NCBI RefSeq assembly: GCF_022376445.1
Contig: NW_025955034.1
Coordinates: forward strand, 124,001-188,000
Source: Fomitopsis serialis
Taxonomy: Eukaryota > Basidiomycota > Agaricomycetes > Polyporales > Fomitopsidaceae
Length of the DNA: 64,000 nt
Direction of reading: 5' to 3'
The notes beneath the pieces were generated by a model, which was not told where the DNA came from, searched no databases, and saw nothing but the letters and a program-made list of their open reading frames with translations. The translations under genes were made by a program, and so were the position numbers. Of the stretch, positions 33,241 through 44,918 are shown one piece after another (position 1 is the first letter of the stretch; the number at the start of each line of letters is the position of its first letter).

Positions 33241-34055
33241 ATGTCCGCTCTGTCGACCATGGCGGAGTCCAACGCAGCTCAATCCGCAGAATTGTGCCGC
33301 CTTTGCGGCGTAAAGGCATCTATGAAGTGCCCTCGTTGCTGCGACGTCTCCTATTGCTGCGACGAGCATATCACTGAGGTGAGCACTTCGTCACCGATCT
33401 GTTGTATCTAGGACATACTCAAATATTTCAGGATTTGCCCCAACACAAAAGACTCTGTGCAGCCCCGACGGGTGTTCGACCGCGCACTGTCAAGATCAGC
33501 GCCATCCTTTTCCCCGTCAACGAAGACGCACCTCGCATAGTCAAGGTTCTCTGCAAGGTGCAGCGCGAAGACCCGACGTATCCCGGGGACCTCGGCATCG
33601 CACACTCCCCGAACCTCAGGAAATGGTTCGAGATCAGGTCTGTGCGACCTACGATCGTACTCCCGATGGTGTTCAGCGGTGGTCCACCTGTGGACGGCTC
33701 TGCGCCCGCATACGACCTCGTTGTCTCATATGACGCCTGTTACCTCTTCAACGGTTCCCGGATTAATCGTTGTCTCCGGGAATTGACGGGAGGCTGGGTA
33801 TGGTCATGCCGACCATGGGCAGGGAACATTGTGGTGATGAGGAAGGAGACGCCGCCAGCTGGCTGCCGCTCCTTGCGATTCCATGACGCGGATATGGAGG
33901 AGGACCTGCCCAAGTTAATGCGCTTCTTCGCGACACCATGCACGCATCCTTCGCATTCGACTAGTACATCCCCGGCAGGTACAGGTTATGTAAAATCCTT
34001 TATGGTACTTCTTGTCGTCTTAGTTGCTTGTGTCGTCTTGCGATACGTTCGCTGA
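33241..34055 (+). CDS. MYND-type zinc-finger protein with C-terminal membrane anchor (copy 3)
   Basis: Exon 1 (33241-33378) and exon 2 (33432-34055), split by a 53-nt intron at the same place as in copy 1, encode 253 aa. The MYND ligands are CRLC, CPRC, SYCCDEH and, across the intron, DLPQHKRLC; the usual Trp before the last His is replaced. The body keeps AILFPVNEDAPRIVKV, AYDLVVSYDACYLFNGSRIN and DADMEEDLPKLMRFF. Unlike copies 1 and 2 it ends with a Ser/Thr-rich linker and a hydrophobic helix (FMVLLVVLVACVVL) followed by RYVR-stop, which looks like a tail anchor in the endoplasmic reticulum or mitochondrial outer membrane. Head-to-head with the F-box gene at 31289-32545. No frame breaks. 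Confidence 0.8.
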
Positions 34056-34620
34056 CCATGCAGAAGCCTCTCGAGTGGTAGCCAATGATCCTGTTTTCTG
34101 TAAATGCTTTACGATTGCGGCGGAAAATGCTACGTCTGTTTGTTGATTGTATCCTGATGACAACTCGCAACTCAACTACTCAGTGAGTGACACGCCGCGC
34201 ACTATGATAACCGACATCGTCAATGCCGTACATGATATGCACATGATGTGGGGAGCACGTACCGAGAGAAAGCCCTCCGGTGCCAGTTTGGATATATATA
34301 CGAACTTCAGAACATATCCCAACAGCGGTGAAGTCAATGATGATAAAAGTACTGAAAGCGTGTCCTCGGGTTGGAAAGCGTCAATGCATTCGCTTGCGAT
34401 GTACGGCCGCGAAACATAATAACGAGGCATTCTGGACGATTACTTGGCTCGAAAATGATTGTCACGTATCTTCGACCCCGTATTTCTCTTCACAGTATGA
34501 ATCACATCCTGATAAGCAACCATTGAGCCGCCCGTAGGTACTATATCCAGGCATAGTGACATGCCTAGCCCTGTGCATGTCTTAAGACGTATACGAGAGA
34601 CGGGAGTCAGTTCAACTCAC
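34056..34620. other. Convergent spacer between MYND copy 3 and F-box gene
   Basis: Tail-to-tail region. Short frames of 84-90 codons show no domain. GTGAGT lies immediately after the F-box stop on the minus strand. Confidence 0.4.
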
Positions 34621-35973
34621 CTAGAATTCCCAGGGCGCCTGAGCCTTGTAATACCATTCCGGATCGCCGAGGAAGTACTCCGGCGGGTACCACCGTCCGT
34701 TGGGGGCCTTCTGGAAGAACGCATCGCCGCCGGCCCACATCCAGACCACACCGAACCGTAATCTCCCGGGGCCTCCTACCCGACTGAGGCGCGGGAGCGA
34801 CAGCATAAGGCTGCAGACCAACTGTGTCTGAAGTCCCGTTATGCTCTGGCTTAGTTCCGGAAGGGACGCGGAGGGGATGGCATGTCGCCATAGATTGCGG
34901 AGATCGATGCCAAGTGTGCAGTTGAGAAGGGGATAGGTGAGACAGAGGTCGTTGAGCCCGATGCAGAATCGCACCCAGTCTGAGGCTAATTGGTCCATGG
35001 AGTCCTTGTGGGTGACGATGCGGAAGTTGAGAGAGGTGAGGTGACCCAACGCGTCGCGGGAGCTAGGTATGGACAACATGTGGGTGATGTCGAGCAGGTT
35101 GGGGCTCTGGACTGCAAGGTGCAACGTCTTGAGACGAGTGTTGTTTCTGAGGTCAATGAGGGGTGGGGTGCTGTGGTCGTCTATCAAGTCAGCGAACTCG
35201 AGGAATAGGTGTTCCAGCGAGTCGCCAGAGGCATCGAGTACTTTTTGCACCACCACAAGGGGCGAGGATTTTGCATGGATCCGCGTCACTGCCAGTCTCC
35301 GTAAGGGCTGCTTCCCCCGCTCAAGCCATTCGGTGAGCGCAGCCAGGGAACTGCGCTGTCCTGTGGGAGTGGTTTCGGGCTGCCAGATCAACGTACCGAT
35401 GGTGCAGTCCCGCACGTCGTGCGTTGGGGATGCTAGAGCCGACATGTCGCATGGTGAGGCAGGTGAGCGGTGTATCAGGGTGGACAGGGCACCACAGGCA
35501 CGGATCAGCGAAGCGAGATCGTCTGCTTCACTTGCCATCAACGTCAGATCCAGCGCCCGTATACCCCGTACGAGGGAGCCTGTCGTGCCCCTCAGTTCAG
35601 GAGGGATGTAGAAAGTAAACTGACGCAGCCAAAGGTGCCAGAGCCGATCCAGCTTTGGAAGGAGGTCGAGCCACTTTCCGTTAGACGGAAACATCTGATG
35701 TTCGCTGTCGGTCCAGCCGTAACCGTGCACGGCGAGCGCACGGACGTATCGTTGCACGTAGTTGTTCTCGGAGAGAAGGGCTACAAAGGAATGGTAACGA
35801 GCCGCATCGTGGAGGCAGACGTAGTAGAACGCATGATATCGAGAAGCGGGCAGCAGGGCGTGGCAGGTAAGGCTACATGCCGTGAGCGCCCGGCGATCGT
35901 TCCAGAGATGGTCGACGACGTTGTCCCATGTTTCGAGTGGAAGCCTTCCGTGCAACGTCGCTTCTGTTGGCAT
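34621..35973 (-). CDS. F-box family protein, intact copy
   Basis: Single exon of 450 codons from MPTEATLHGRLPLETWDNVV. The longer open frame upstream to 36096 adds 41 residues without counterpart in paralogs, so the inner ATG was chosen. F-box-like segment at residues 11-50 (WDNVVDHLWNDRRALTACSL, LLPASRYHAF). Body blocks: MFPSNGKWLDLLPKLDRLWH, RRLAVTRIHAKSSP, SLEHLFLEFAD, LKTLHLAV. The C-terminus has LRFGVVWMW, PPEYFLGDPEWYYKAQAPWE, then F-stop. It is the most typical and best preserved member of the family here. A role as a substrate adaptor for ubiquitin ligase is inferred from the F-box alone. Confidence 0.8.
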   Translation of the reverse strand: MPTEATLHGRLPLETWDNVVDHLWNDRRALTACSLTCHALLPASRYHAFYYVCLHDAARYHSFVALLSENNYVQRYVRALAVHGYGWTDSEHQMFPSNGKWLDLLPKLDRLWHLWLRQFTFYIPPELRGTTGSLVRGIRALDLTLMASEADDLASLIRACGALSTLIHRSPASPCDMSALASPTHDVRDCTIGTLIWQPETTPTGQRSSLAALTEWLERGKQPLRRLAVTRIHAKSSPLVVVQKVLDASGDSLEHLFLEFADLIDDHSTPPLIDLRNNTRLKTLHLAVQSPNLLDITHMLSIPSSRDALGHLTSLNFRIVTHKDSMDQLASDWVRFCIGLNDLCLTYPLLNCTLGIDLRNLWRHAIPSASLPELSQSITGLQTQLVCSLMLSLPRLSRVGGPGRLRFGVVWMWAGGDAFFQKAPNGRWYPPEYFLGDPEWYYKAQAPWEF

Positions 35974-38911
35974 AGTTGCAGGTTGAGTTGTAGCGCACGA
36001 TCGAGCCCTGTGGCAGCACCAACCCGCGAGTTCAGTACTTCCAGCTGCTTCCAAAACGATACCAACTAATTCCACATCACTAGACCCCAAACACAAGGGA
36101 TATAAGGGCTAGCTAGACCGGGGTTTATGGCCGAGGTCAGTCGGGGGAGGGTACGAATCGCTCGACCAGAAGGTGAGTCAATCGACGACCTCCGCCCAAG
36201 CACGCTTTTTCGGGAAGGGTATAGCAATATGGAATTAGCTAACATAGGCCCTCACCAAAAGCGCGTACACGGGCGGGGAGCGTCGGATCTTGCCTTCGAG
36301 GTGATCCGCACCTTCTGCCGTTCGACCACCCGCTGCCAGTGTAGTCTGGTTCGCCCTCGATGCTGCGGTCCAACCTTGATGGGAACAGCAAGATCGACAC
36401 ACTCCTGAGTGCACCTTCTTGATATGGGCCTATAGTCGTGGAAACAACTGTCAAGGAATAGCACCCTAACGCGGTTCAGACATACCGAAGTGAGTCCCCT
36501 CTCTATGGGCTACTAGTATCGCCCAGTATGACTTGTATACTGTGAGATCTAGTTATCCGGTGGTAAGGAGTATGAGAGCAATCTGAGAGTAAGCAAGAGC
36601 TGCACACTGAAGCAGTCACGATGCCAGCCTGAGGCGTGATCATGAATGCCACACCAATGCCACACGCACGCGCCGGGCGCCAGTCTCCAGAGTAAAAGTG
36701 ATTATTTCACTTGCTGCAGCTCGCTGTCGGTTGCATGATACATCGACTTGGTGACAGGGCTATCATGAGTTTACTGTGTCGATCTGCCTGGTCATCCGTG
36801 ACTCCTATGCTATACACGACCGTCGTCCAGTGCAAACAGCGAACTTCGAGCACACTTTGATATACTCGTGTTCGGACGCCGATAGGCTCAATAATCGCAC
36901 CAAGAGACCCCACCCATCCGTCCTGTGGTCAGACACAAATAGTTCTCACAAATCACTCGTGAATCTACTTGTACGAGACCCCGGACTAACACCTGTAAGC
37001 GTAGATTCAGGGGACTGACTCAAAGACTTCATCCACCCAATATTTGGTTCAATGCCAGCGTCGCTTTCACCGACCTTCCTGCGATCTACACCTTCCAGCC
37101 CTGGGACACGGTGGACGCCATCGCGCTGAAGACCGCACGTCGCGGTGGACCAGCTGGATCGGACCAGAGCGGTCCATTTATATAAGGGCTGGCTAGCAGA
37201 GCTTGACTGGGGCTGCGTAAATTCTGTCCGGAAGGTCAGTCTCCGCTGGATACATTGAACTGGTTCAATTCACTAACCTCGGAATTTTCAAGAGTTTTGG
37301 GAACTGCAGGTGACAGATACCTGTGAGCCTGAGTATTCGTGGTAGCCACGATGGATAGCGGCACACCGCCTGCTGTGCCACCTGCGGTACCGTTTCTCCT
37401 ACACTGTATGAGATTGGGACTGAGACATACGGTAGTTGACTCTGCACTGAGTGCATGCATAGTGTCGATAAGCCCGTCTTCAGTCTGCGGTCCTCAGCGT
37501 ACCGACACCTTCCCGTACGGCTAGATCGTCTGTCTTCCCAAAGTTCTATGACAGCGCCGTTGATCCACAAAATGTATCGCGTGCAAGACTCGGGACCTGG
37601 CTTCTGAGCAGAAGCGCACAAACGGCCTCTCACGAGAAGTATCTCCGCTGGTATACACAGATAGCGGTGGGGCGATATGACTCTTCGCGATCGCAGGGCC
37701 AGACACCGTACGACACGAGAATGCAGGAGCGCATCGACAACAGGGGTCGAGCTGTCTTCAGGAGGTTATTGTCACCTGTAACCCTATCTATGAGGGGAGG
37801 TAGAGCAATTCGTGGATAGTCCAGAGTGACACACGCTCGATTCAAGTGTATTGTGTCGTCCACCACGATCGAGGACATTGAATAGGCACGAGGCGGTGTG
37901 CCTTAATGTTACGGTAGCGTGGTCCGCGATGTTCCCAGCACATTAAGTACCGCATACCGGTGGGCCGCGCTGTGGCACGGCGACTATCCTGCAGTTGAGG
38001 TGTAGAGACTACATACGGAGATGTGGTGATCTCGGTGTTGCGTTCTCTGTGCAAGTGCACGGCCAGAGGTCTTCGTGTCCGGCGCGAGTCTGGGCTGTCG
38101 TGATTCTGATAAATACAAGGATGAGAGCTTAGGGGGGGCGATGAACGTATGACGCATTGTCAGGACCTGGACTTCGCACATTATCTGCTTTTATTGGCAC
38201 AAAACGGAGGCCAGCGACTCGCAAGTGGGCCTCGACCATCGAATGAAAGTCTCCAAAGCCTACCTTCAACAGCCAGCGTCGAGGATACCCGCAAGCTCAT
38301 TATGAGAAGACGTACGTGGCAGTTGTCAACGGGACGTTCACGCCGTGTTGCGAGTTTCCTGATGCTTGTCGAAGCTGTCATAGCCGGGGCGGTGATGCCA
38401 GCGCCGTAAGCCGTCCGACGTGAATTGCCAAGTCCCTCCGGGCCTGCAGTCCGTGAAACTTTCGGACACGCAGATAAGGGTCTATAAGAATAGGATTCAT
38501 AGAGAGAGGACTGCAGTGGCCTAAGAAATAAACACTGAGGGGCTGATGAGGCACTCGCTGTAGGCCAAATGCCGACGGCGAGAAGGAGATGATGGTGGCT
38601 GAGGGCCTGAGGCTGAGGCGCCTGCCGCCGACGTGAAGTCGTGAACCCGGCAGGGGTCACGTGCGGGCGATATGCCGTGTCGGTCGAGCGCGTAGAAAAC
38701 GGGCATCGACTCCTTTCCTCCGCCCTTCATCCTCCCGGCGGTCGTCGCGACCTCCTGTCTGGCTTGTTCGGTTCCTAAGGCACCATCCCACTCATAGTCC
38801 CTCCTTTTTGCCTCGCTGCACTTAACTCGAGCCTGTCCATCTTCCGACACCTCGCACCTACCTGCCACAGCAGCTCTATCACCTCTTGCCAGCGACCTCA
38901 ACAAGCTAGTC
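35974..38911. other. Gene-poor stretch of 2.9 kb
   Basis: No frame here has a recognisable domain or convincing splice pattern. Two TATA-like blocks share the sequence TATAAGGGCTRGCTAG (36101 and 37181). A repeat fragment at 36298-36440 is listed separately. The last 400 bases form the pyrimidine-rich promoter of the transporter gene at 38912. Confidence 0.5.
36298..36440 (+). repeat. Dispersed repeat fragment shared with 58500-58640
   Basis: GGTGATCCGCACC-TCTGCCGTT and, 90 bases on, GGGAAnnnCAAGAnCGnCACACTCC occur in both places in the same order. The similarity spans about 140 bases and includes GGCCTAT at the end. It is probably a remnant of a non-coding transposable element. Confidence 0.55.
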
Positions 38912-40577
38912 ATGTCCAGCAAAGACTACGAGAAGGCCTTGTCCTCTGACGAGCAGAGTGGCTCTCAGATGCTTGCAGTCCACGAAGAGAAGACCTCTAA
39001 CGACCCACTGCCGTCGCCCGTTACTGCGCAGGCCGCCCGGCCAGCCAACAAGCCGAAGCTCTCTGCAGCAGCTATCATTCCTATTTGGATCATCCTCAGC
39101 TCGACTGTCATCATCTACAATAACTACGTGTACAATACGCTACAGTTCCGATTCCCCGTGTTCCTGGTGACATGGCACCTTACGTTCGCGGTGAGTGGTC
39201 TTCGTTGTCCTTGAGAAAATCGACATAAGATAGTGCGGTCCCGGGTGTTGGCCGCAAGGATGGATACTTATAGGTGGGAGAACAGTGGTTCTGAGGCGAT
39301 TCGTACAATACGATTGAACGAGCTGTCTGTACATTGCCCGCTTCAGGTGTCTCATCCACGTTGGTGTTTGAGGTTCCTGAAAGGGCGCTGTTCTAGCCAG
39401 TAACATGTCTATACTCTAGCAGAGTGGCGATAGGCGTCACCTTACACTTCGATGGTAAACGTACTTGCTACGGAAGCCTCTCAGTATTGCGTTTTCTCAC
39501 CATTGAGAGGAATCATTGTCTTTGCCCATTTCTGAGCTTGCCCGCACCCGAGATGCAGTACAGATGTACGCGCCGTAGCGCGTTGTCGAATGTGACCAAC
39601 TTCTTCACTGTCTAGTCACTTCGCAGAACACTGCTTACTGTTTCTCTAGGCAATCGGCACCCGTGTCCTACAACGCACGACACACCTCCTTGACGGCGCT
39701 AAGGACATCCACGTCTCGAAAGATCTGTTCGTCCGCTCCATACTACCCATCGGCATCCTCTTCAGCGCTTCCCTCATTCTGAGCAACACTGCATACCTGT
39801 ACTTGAGCGTGGCGTACATCCAGATGCTCAAGGTTAGTCCGCCGCTGTCATCACAGCATCGAATGCGATCTGATGATCCGTTTTACAGGCCTTCGTGCCC
39901 GTCGCGATCCTGCTCATCTCATGGATCTTCCGGATTGCAGAGCCCAACAAGAAGCTAGCCGTCATCGTCATCATGATCTCGTCAGGCGTAGCGCTTGCTT
40001 CGCAGGGCGAGCTCAAGTTCAACCTCGTTGGATTCCTCACGCAGGCCGCTGCCGTCGTGGTACGTCCCCCCTCACGATTGATTTTTATGTCAGGTCACTG
40101 ATGTAGGCCTTCCCGCAGTTCGAGGCATCGCGCCTGGTCATGATACAGATTCTTCTGCACAGCCTCAAGATGGACCCGCTTGTGTCGCTGCACTACTATG
40201 CCCCCGTGTGCGCCGTCATCAACCTCGCCGTGCTCCCGTTCACGGAAGGTCTCGCGCCCTTCTACGAAGTGCTCCGCATCGGGTGCGTCTTCCCTCCTGC
40301 CCTATGCTGCCCACACTAACCGCTTGCCGCTTCTGGCGACAGACCACTGATCCTGATAAGCAACGCAGCGATTGCGTTCCTCTTGAACGTCGCGGCCGTG
40401 TTCCTCGTCGGTGCAGGCAGCGGCCTCGTACTCACGCTCGCGGGCGTCTTCAAGGACATCCTGCTCATCTCCGGCTCCGTCCTCATCTTCGGCACGCCGA
40501 TCACGCCGCTCCAGGTGTTCGGCTACTCCATCGCGCTCGGCGGCCTCGTCCTCTACAAGACGTCCGGCAGCAAGTAG
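38912..40577 (+). CDS. Triose-phosphate/nucleotide-sugar transporter family protein (TPT/DUF250)
   Basis: Five exons (38912-39190, 39650-39832, 39889-40059, 40119-40282, 40343-40577) give 343 aa. After a hydrophilic N-terminus of about 50 residues there are about ten membrane helices. Family signatures are IIYNNYVYNTLQFRFPVFLV, FEASRLVMIQILLHSLKMDP then LVSLHYYAPVCAVINL, and near the end GVFKDILLISGSVLIFGTPI and YSIALGGLVLYKT. These antiporters sit in Golgi or ER membranes and exchange sugar phosphates or nucleotide sugars; the substrate cannot be read from sequence. The exon 4 start could also be 40109 (four extra residues). Intron 1 is 459 nt, far longer than the 50-60 nt others. Convergent with the UNC93-like gene. 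Confidence 0.85.
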
Positions 40578-41100
40578 AACGCCGCATTCACCCCGGAATC
40601 GAACCTCCCCCACCGGTACCCAAGACCCGAGTCTTGGTTCGGCGTAGCATACGTACGTGTGATTGTTCAGTGGATATTTGAATACCAATCTCGAACGATA
40701 TGTCCCTCCCTTGTCATCTTGGGTCCGTGCGCTCCTTTGTACATATGTAATGGCGTTAGACGGCGATGCTGGCTTCTTCTCTGGACAATGCCTCCCCCCC
40801 TTTTGTAGAGCATCCCTATTACAGTACTGCAATCCATCCGTAGACTCGTCGTGTGTGGAGCTTGAGCGCCTATTCATACCCACAGGGAGTTGAGTGCGCT
40901 GAGTGCCGAGTGTTTGTCGTGGTTCGATCACTAGGACGTTTTGACCATCTGTGTGATTTGCTTGCATTACCGGAATTTGAACGCTAACACGATTATACAT
41001 ACACACGTCTCCACTGGTGTCTATCGGTCATACAGATGTTTGATGCTACGTTGCTTATGCGTGTCCCAGGAATCTATGCATTCGCTGACTCTTCGGTCAT
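40578..41100. other. Convergent spacer between two transporter genes
   Basis: Holds both 3' untranslated regions. A GGTTCGATTCC-like stretch near 40600 on the minus strand does not fold as a tRNA. Confidence 0.5.
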
Positions 41101-42685
41101 TTAACTGTCAGTCTTTTTCTCCTCTTCCTGCTGTTCGCGCGCTAGATCCGCCTCGCGACGGGCCTTGCCATCCCCCAGTCCATATCCGATCTGTCGGACG
41201 ACCAGCCAGGCGGGGAACAAGGAGATGGCCCACATGCCAAAGTTCAAGTACACCCCGCCGACCGAGGCAAAGATGGGCACACTATTCAGTCCGTACTGCG
41301 AATGAATCGCGTCAGCACGGTGTCTTGTGGCGGGGTGGGTGTGGGTGTGGGCATGGCTTACACTAACAGCTTGTGCGGCCGACTCGGTGCCTCGAAGCAA
41401 CCCGGCGATGCGCACGACCTCGGCCTCGCTGTCGGCGAGGGTGCCGACGACGAAGTACCTGCGCTGGCATCAGTCCCGTCTCCAATTCTGTGAGACGTTC
41501 GCTTACAGATACAAATACTGGACCTGGAAGCCGATGACGAGGAACAGGAAGAGCCCGAAGCCTTTGCCAAAGCCCGCGTCGACCCAGTCGTACGTCGGCT
41601 GCGTTCTCCGGAACTCGGTGACGAGGATCGTCGCCCAGATCCACCACGCGCCCTGCAGGCCGAAGACGGTGAAGAAGGCCCAGCGGGCGCGCGTGTGCAG
41701 CCTGAGCTTCGTGTGGTCGAGGAAGGCGCCAAGCAGATTGCCCGCGATCATGGCGACGATGCCGGAGACGAACGAGCCGAGGGCGCGCACGCGCACGGTG
41801 AACCAGAGGGACTGGTAGGTGTATGTGACGGCCTCGGAGTAGACGGCCTGCGCGATGAGGGGGGCGATGAGCAGGAAGTTCTTGCTGAAGAAGAGCCTTG
41901 TCGTGTCCTTCAGTTCCGCGATGCTGCCGTTCGTGATCTTCAGCCGGACGGGGACGCCGTCCTTCCGCTGCACCTGCTCTGGCTTGCTCAGCAAGAGACC
42001 CGCGAACGGCCCCAGAGCTTGCAGCGCGATGATTATGAGGTACACCTTGTACGAGATGCTACCGGCCTCGTTTCTCGTTGAGTTGATTCCGAGGTTGATG
42101 GCGCCCCCGAGGATCTGTCCGCCGACCCGGAAGCTGAGCCAAAGCCCCAAGAAACGGCCCTGATTGTATGGCTCGGGGTACGCCAACGCGATTGCTGCCT
42201 CCGACATCCAGAAGACGCCTGCCGACAAGCCACAGAGGGCGGCACCGAAGAGGACAAACCACTCGGTGCCATACCTGTTGTTGGTGTACAGCCCGGCGGC
42301 GTACGGTACGTATCCCATCGTGCCTATGATGAGCGTCCACTTGATCCCGATCGCTTTAACCACGATACTTGAGAGCATGCAGGTGACAACCATAAGACAG
42401 AATGTGAGCGCGTTGCCCGCGTTGACCAAGTATGGTTTCTGCGCCCCTCCCGCTCCGAGGGAGTTCAGAGCGCCCCAGAGGCCCGGAGCCAGCAGGTTGC
42501 AGACTCCGAGGATGACGGCGTTGTAGATCGTCGAGCGGTACCATTTCGCTGCCATTCATTAATTCATTAGGAGCGATCGCGAGATCGACCATGACATGAA
42601 TAGGCTCACGCTTCACCACCACCTTGGCGTCCGCGCTCTGGACCTCGATGTCGGTGGCGTCCAGGTCCTCTTTGAAATCCGCCAT
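41101..42685 (-). CDS. UNC93-like major facilitator protein
   Basis: Four exons (42685-42610, 42548-41507, 41458-41362, 41295-41101) join in phase to 469 aa. The signature NLLAPGLWGALNSLGAGG near residue 45 and AGVFWMSEAAIALAYPEPYN then GRFLGLWLSFRVGGQILGG place it in the UNC-93/DUF895 group of MFS proteins, with about eleven helices. Fungal members are uncharacterised plasma-membrane or vacuolar proteins, so transport substrate is unknown. The third exon ends at AQAVS, matching the AVSW position typical of the family. The tail is charged (AREQQEEEKKTDS). All introns are 48-66 nt. No frame breaks. Confidence 0.85.
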
Positions 42686-44918
42686 CGCTGGGTCCGTTAT
42701 CGAGGTGCTGTCTCGGTCAGTGCAAGATTTTGCGGACTCGGGTCAGGCTTAAAGGTAATCGTGCAAACCTTCCGGGAGCGCCGTAAAGAGCCGGAAAGGC
42801 GCTCGTCTCGTATCGCGTCACATTGCTTCCGTATGTCCTTCGCGGCTCAATGGCTATGGTGATGGCGGGCTACATTTGTTTGGCGGGCTCATGCTGCAGG
42901 TACATTCAACAGTCAGTCCATACACAGCGACCGTCCGGGAGAGCTCTTACCTCAGATGTTCAAACGACCATGGATATTGAACCGTGTCCCAGCGACGTCT
43001 TGCCGCAGCAGCGATTCTCACTGCGAGGCCGCCGTTGATTATCTGTGGAACTCTGAAGTGACGTCGAAGGGGAGCTTGTGAGAGTATTGTGAGAGTAGAT
43101 AGCAAAGTGTTGCCACGGTCAGACGCGCGTTGGCGTGACGTCGAAAGAAATCGCAACTCAGGCCCAGCGCTTCCATCATTGAAGCTCAGAATTGGGTCAA
43201 GATGTCGATTCCACCCCACAGACCGGCTATGATAGGCAATTCTGCAGGCGGGTCGCCCGGACGCCCGGAAGGAACGCAGGGTCAATGATGAATTGTGCAC
43301 CTTCCTCAAACCTTCCTGTTGGCTTTCTTAGAAGTTAGAACCAGCCTGAGGGCCGCCGTAAGATCGACGCATGGATTATGCTCCGCAGTAAGGCAACAGA
43401 GACTGGCTAGGATGCATCGTGACTGTTCTGCGTTATTGGGCGCGAGGCCAATGACTCCTTTATTGATGAGTCCAACTCGCACCGGAACCAATCAGCGATG
43501 ACGTCCAGGCATCTCAGGCAAGACGGACCGTGCGGAGCCGCGCGCCCAGACAGGTAGACCACAACCAATTGCAAGCATATGGACCCACTTCATGGGCAAG
43601 CCAAGCGCGGACGAGCTCGAATGCAGCGAGTTGCAAGATCGACGGGGCCTAACGACAGTGTCAGCCGGAAAGAGAACTGATATTGAATCTTCGCACCGAG
43701 TAATGATGGGTAGTCCGAGTCTTCCGCTCAGAGCTATGAGTCCACATAGTGAACGAACCGCCCAGTTGTTCTCTCCACCATATGGCTTGCTGATCTTTTG
43801 GGCGTACTCGTCACGCAGCGGACCCTGTCCGCCACGATCGCTAGCAATTTTGAATGTCTTCTTCGTGGTGCATCTGCCAGAGGCTCCTGATGCGTTCACG
43901 GGTGCGCCTTGCGTGTCCGATGAAAGCCGGCATGGGTTCAGTGCGCATCGTCAGTCGGTCTCCACCTTCCTCCGCGTCTGGATCTGAATTCAAGCTGATG
44001 CTGCTGCTCGTCAGAGGGGCATCCATGCTCTGAAGTCAGCAAATTGAAGCACGGCATTGAGGGGAAGCGCGGTACGTATGGCAAACTGGTTGAATAAGTC
44101 AACACTGGAATCACCAAGATGCTGCGTAGTTTGAGGAAGAGCTCGTGCGTCTCGCACAGAGGGGCGGTGACGGCGGTCGGTCGAGCACCACATATGACCT
44201 GGGGACGAGGGTTAGACATGCCATGGACCGGTACGAGTGACTCACCCCAGCCCTCGATCCCTCACCAATCAATCCCGCGTCGTTCGTGAATGCTTGTGAG
44301 CAAGGCTAAATGGGCTTTGAGGTTCAAAACGGGTGATTTTTCATTTCCCTAGTACTCTGACATGGAGCTTCATTGAGCTTCAGAGCAAGAAAACTGCGGT
44401 CCAATTGTATCAGTCAACACTTGGCCAATTGCGAGGAAATTGGCGTGGATAGCCACGAGGCGATGTGCCCGGGCCACTGAGATGACAGCAAGGAGCGGAC
44501 GTGTGGGGAGAAGAGTAATGATGGGCCACCGAGCTTTGGCATTAGAAGAGCGTTCACTGACGTTCATTCCTCGGAAGAGATGTGTCGCTTTCGCTGCAAG
44601 TGCTCACCGGTCGTAACACTGGCCCGGCGCAGCAGCGGCGCCACAAAACGTCCCATTTAGGCAAGTGTGCAGAGGTCAATCGGAATCAGATCTGGTATAC
44701 AAGGGACGCCATCGCTACGCTCCGGCGGTTGAGTGAACATCAATGTCATCAAAGTCATAAACCATCATAGTAGAAGTTCGTCATAGGTTACATTGATAGT
44801 AGTGGATTCGTCGTGTTTGAGCAAAATTCTTGCGTGGTCACGGTGACATATGCGCGAAAGGGCGGTGTACAGCTGTCCATGTGAAAACACGTGTCTCGTA
44901 AGGTCTACTCACACTGCG
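42686..44918. other. Gene-poor stretch of 2.2 kb with weak coding-like fragments
   Basis: On the minus strand, frames at 44193-44011 (DLFNQFAIRTALPLNAVLQF) and 44026-43841 (TSSSISLNSDPDAEEGG, IRSLWQMHHEEDIQ) overlap and read like pieces of a protein, continuing loosely to 43492. No domain is recognised and no clean splice model was found, so I do not call a gene. Confidence 0.4.

Noticed and set aside
32784..33377. 197-codon plus-strand frame
   Set aside because: Overlaps the MYND exon in a different frame and part of the inverted arm; no homolog recognised. Kept only as a note in the promoter entry.
40590..40660. Possible tRNA on the minus strand (GGTTCGATTCC)
   Set aside because: The T-arm stem does not pair and no acceptor, D or anticodon arm fits.
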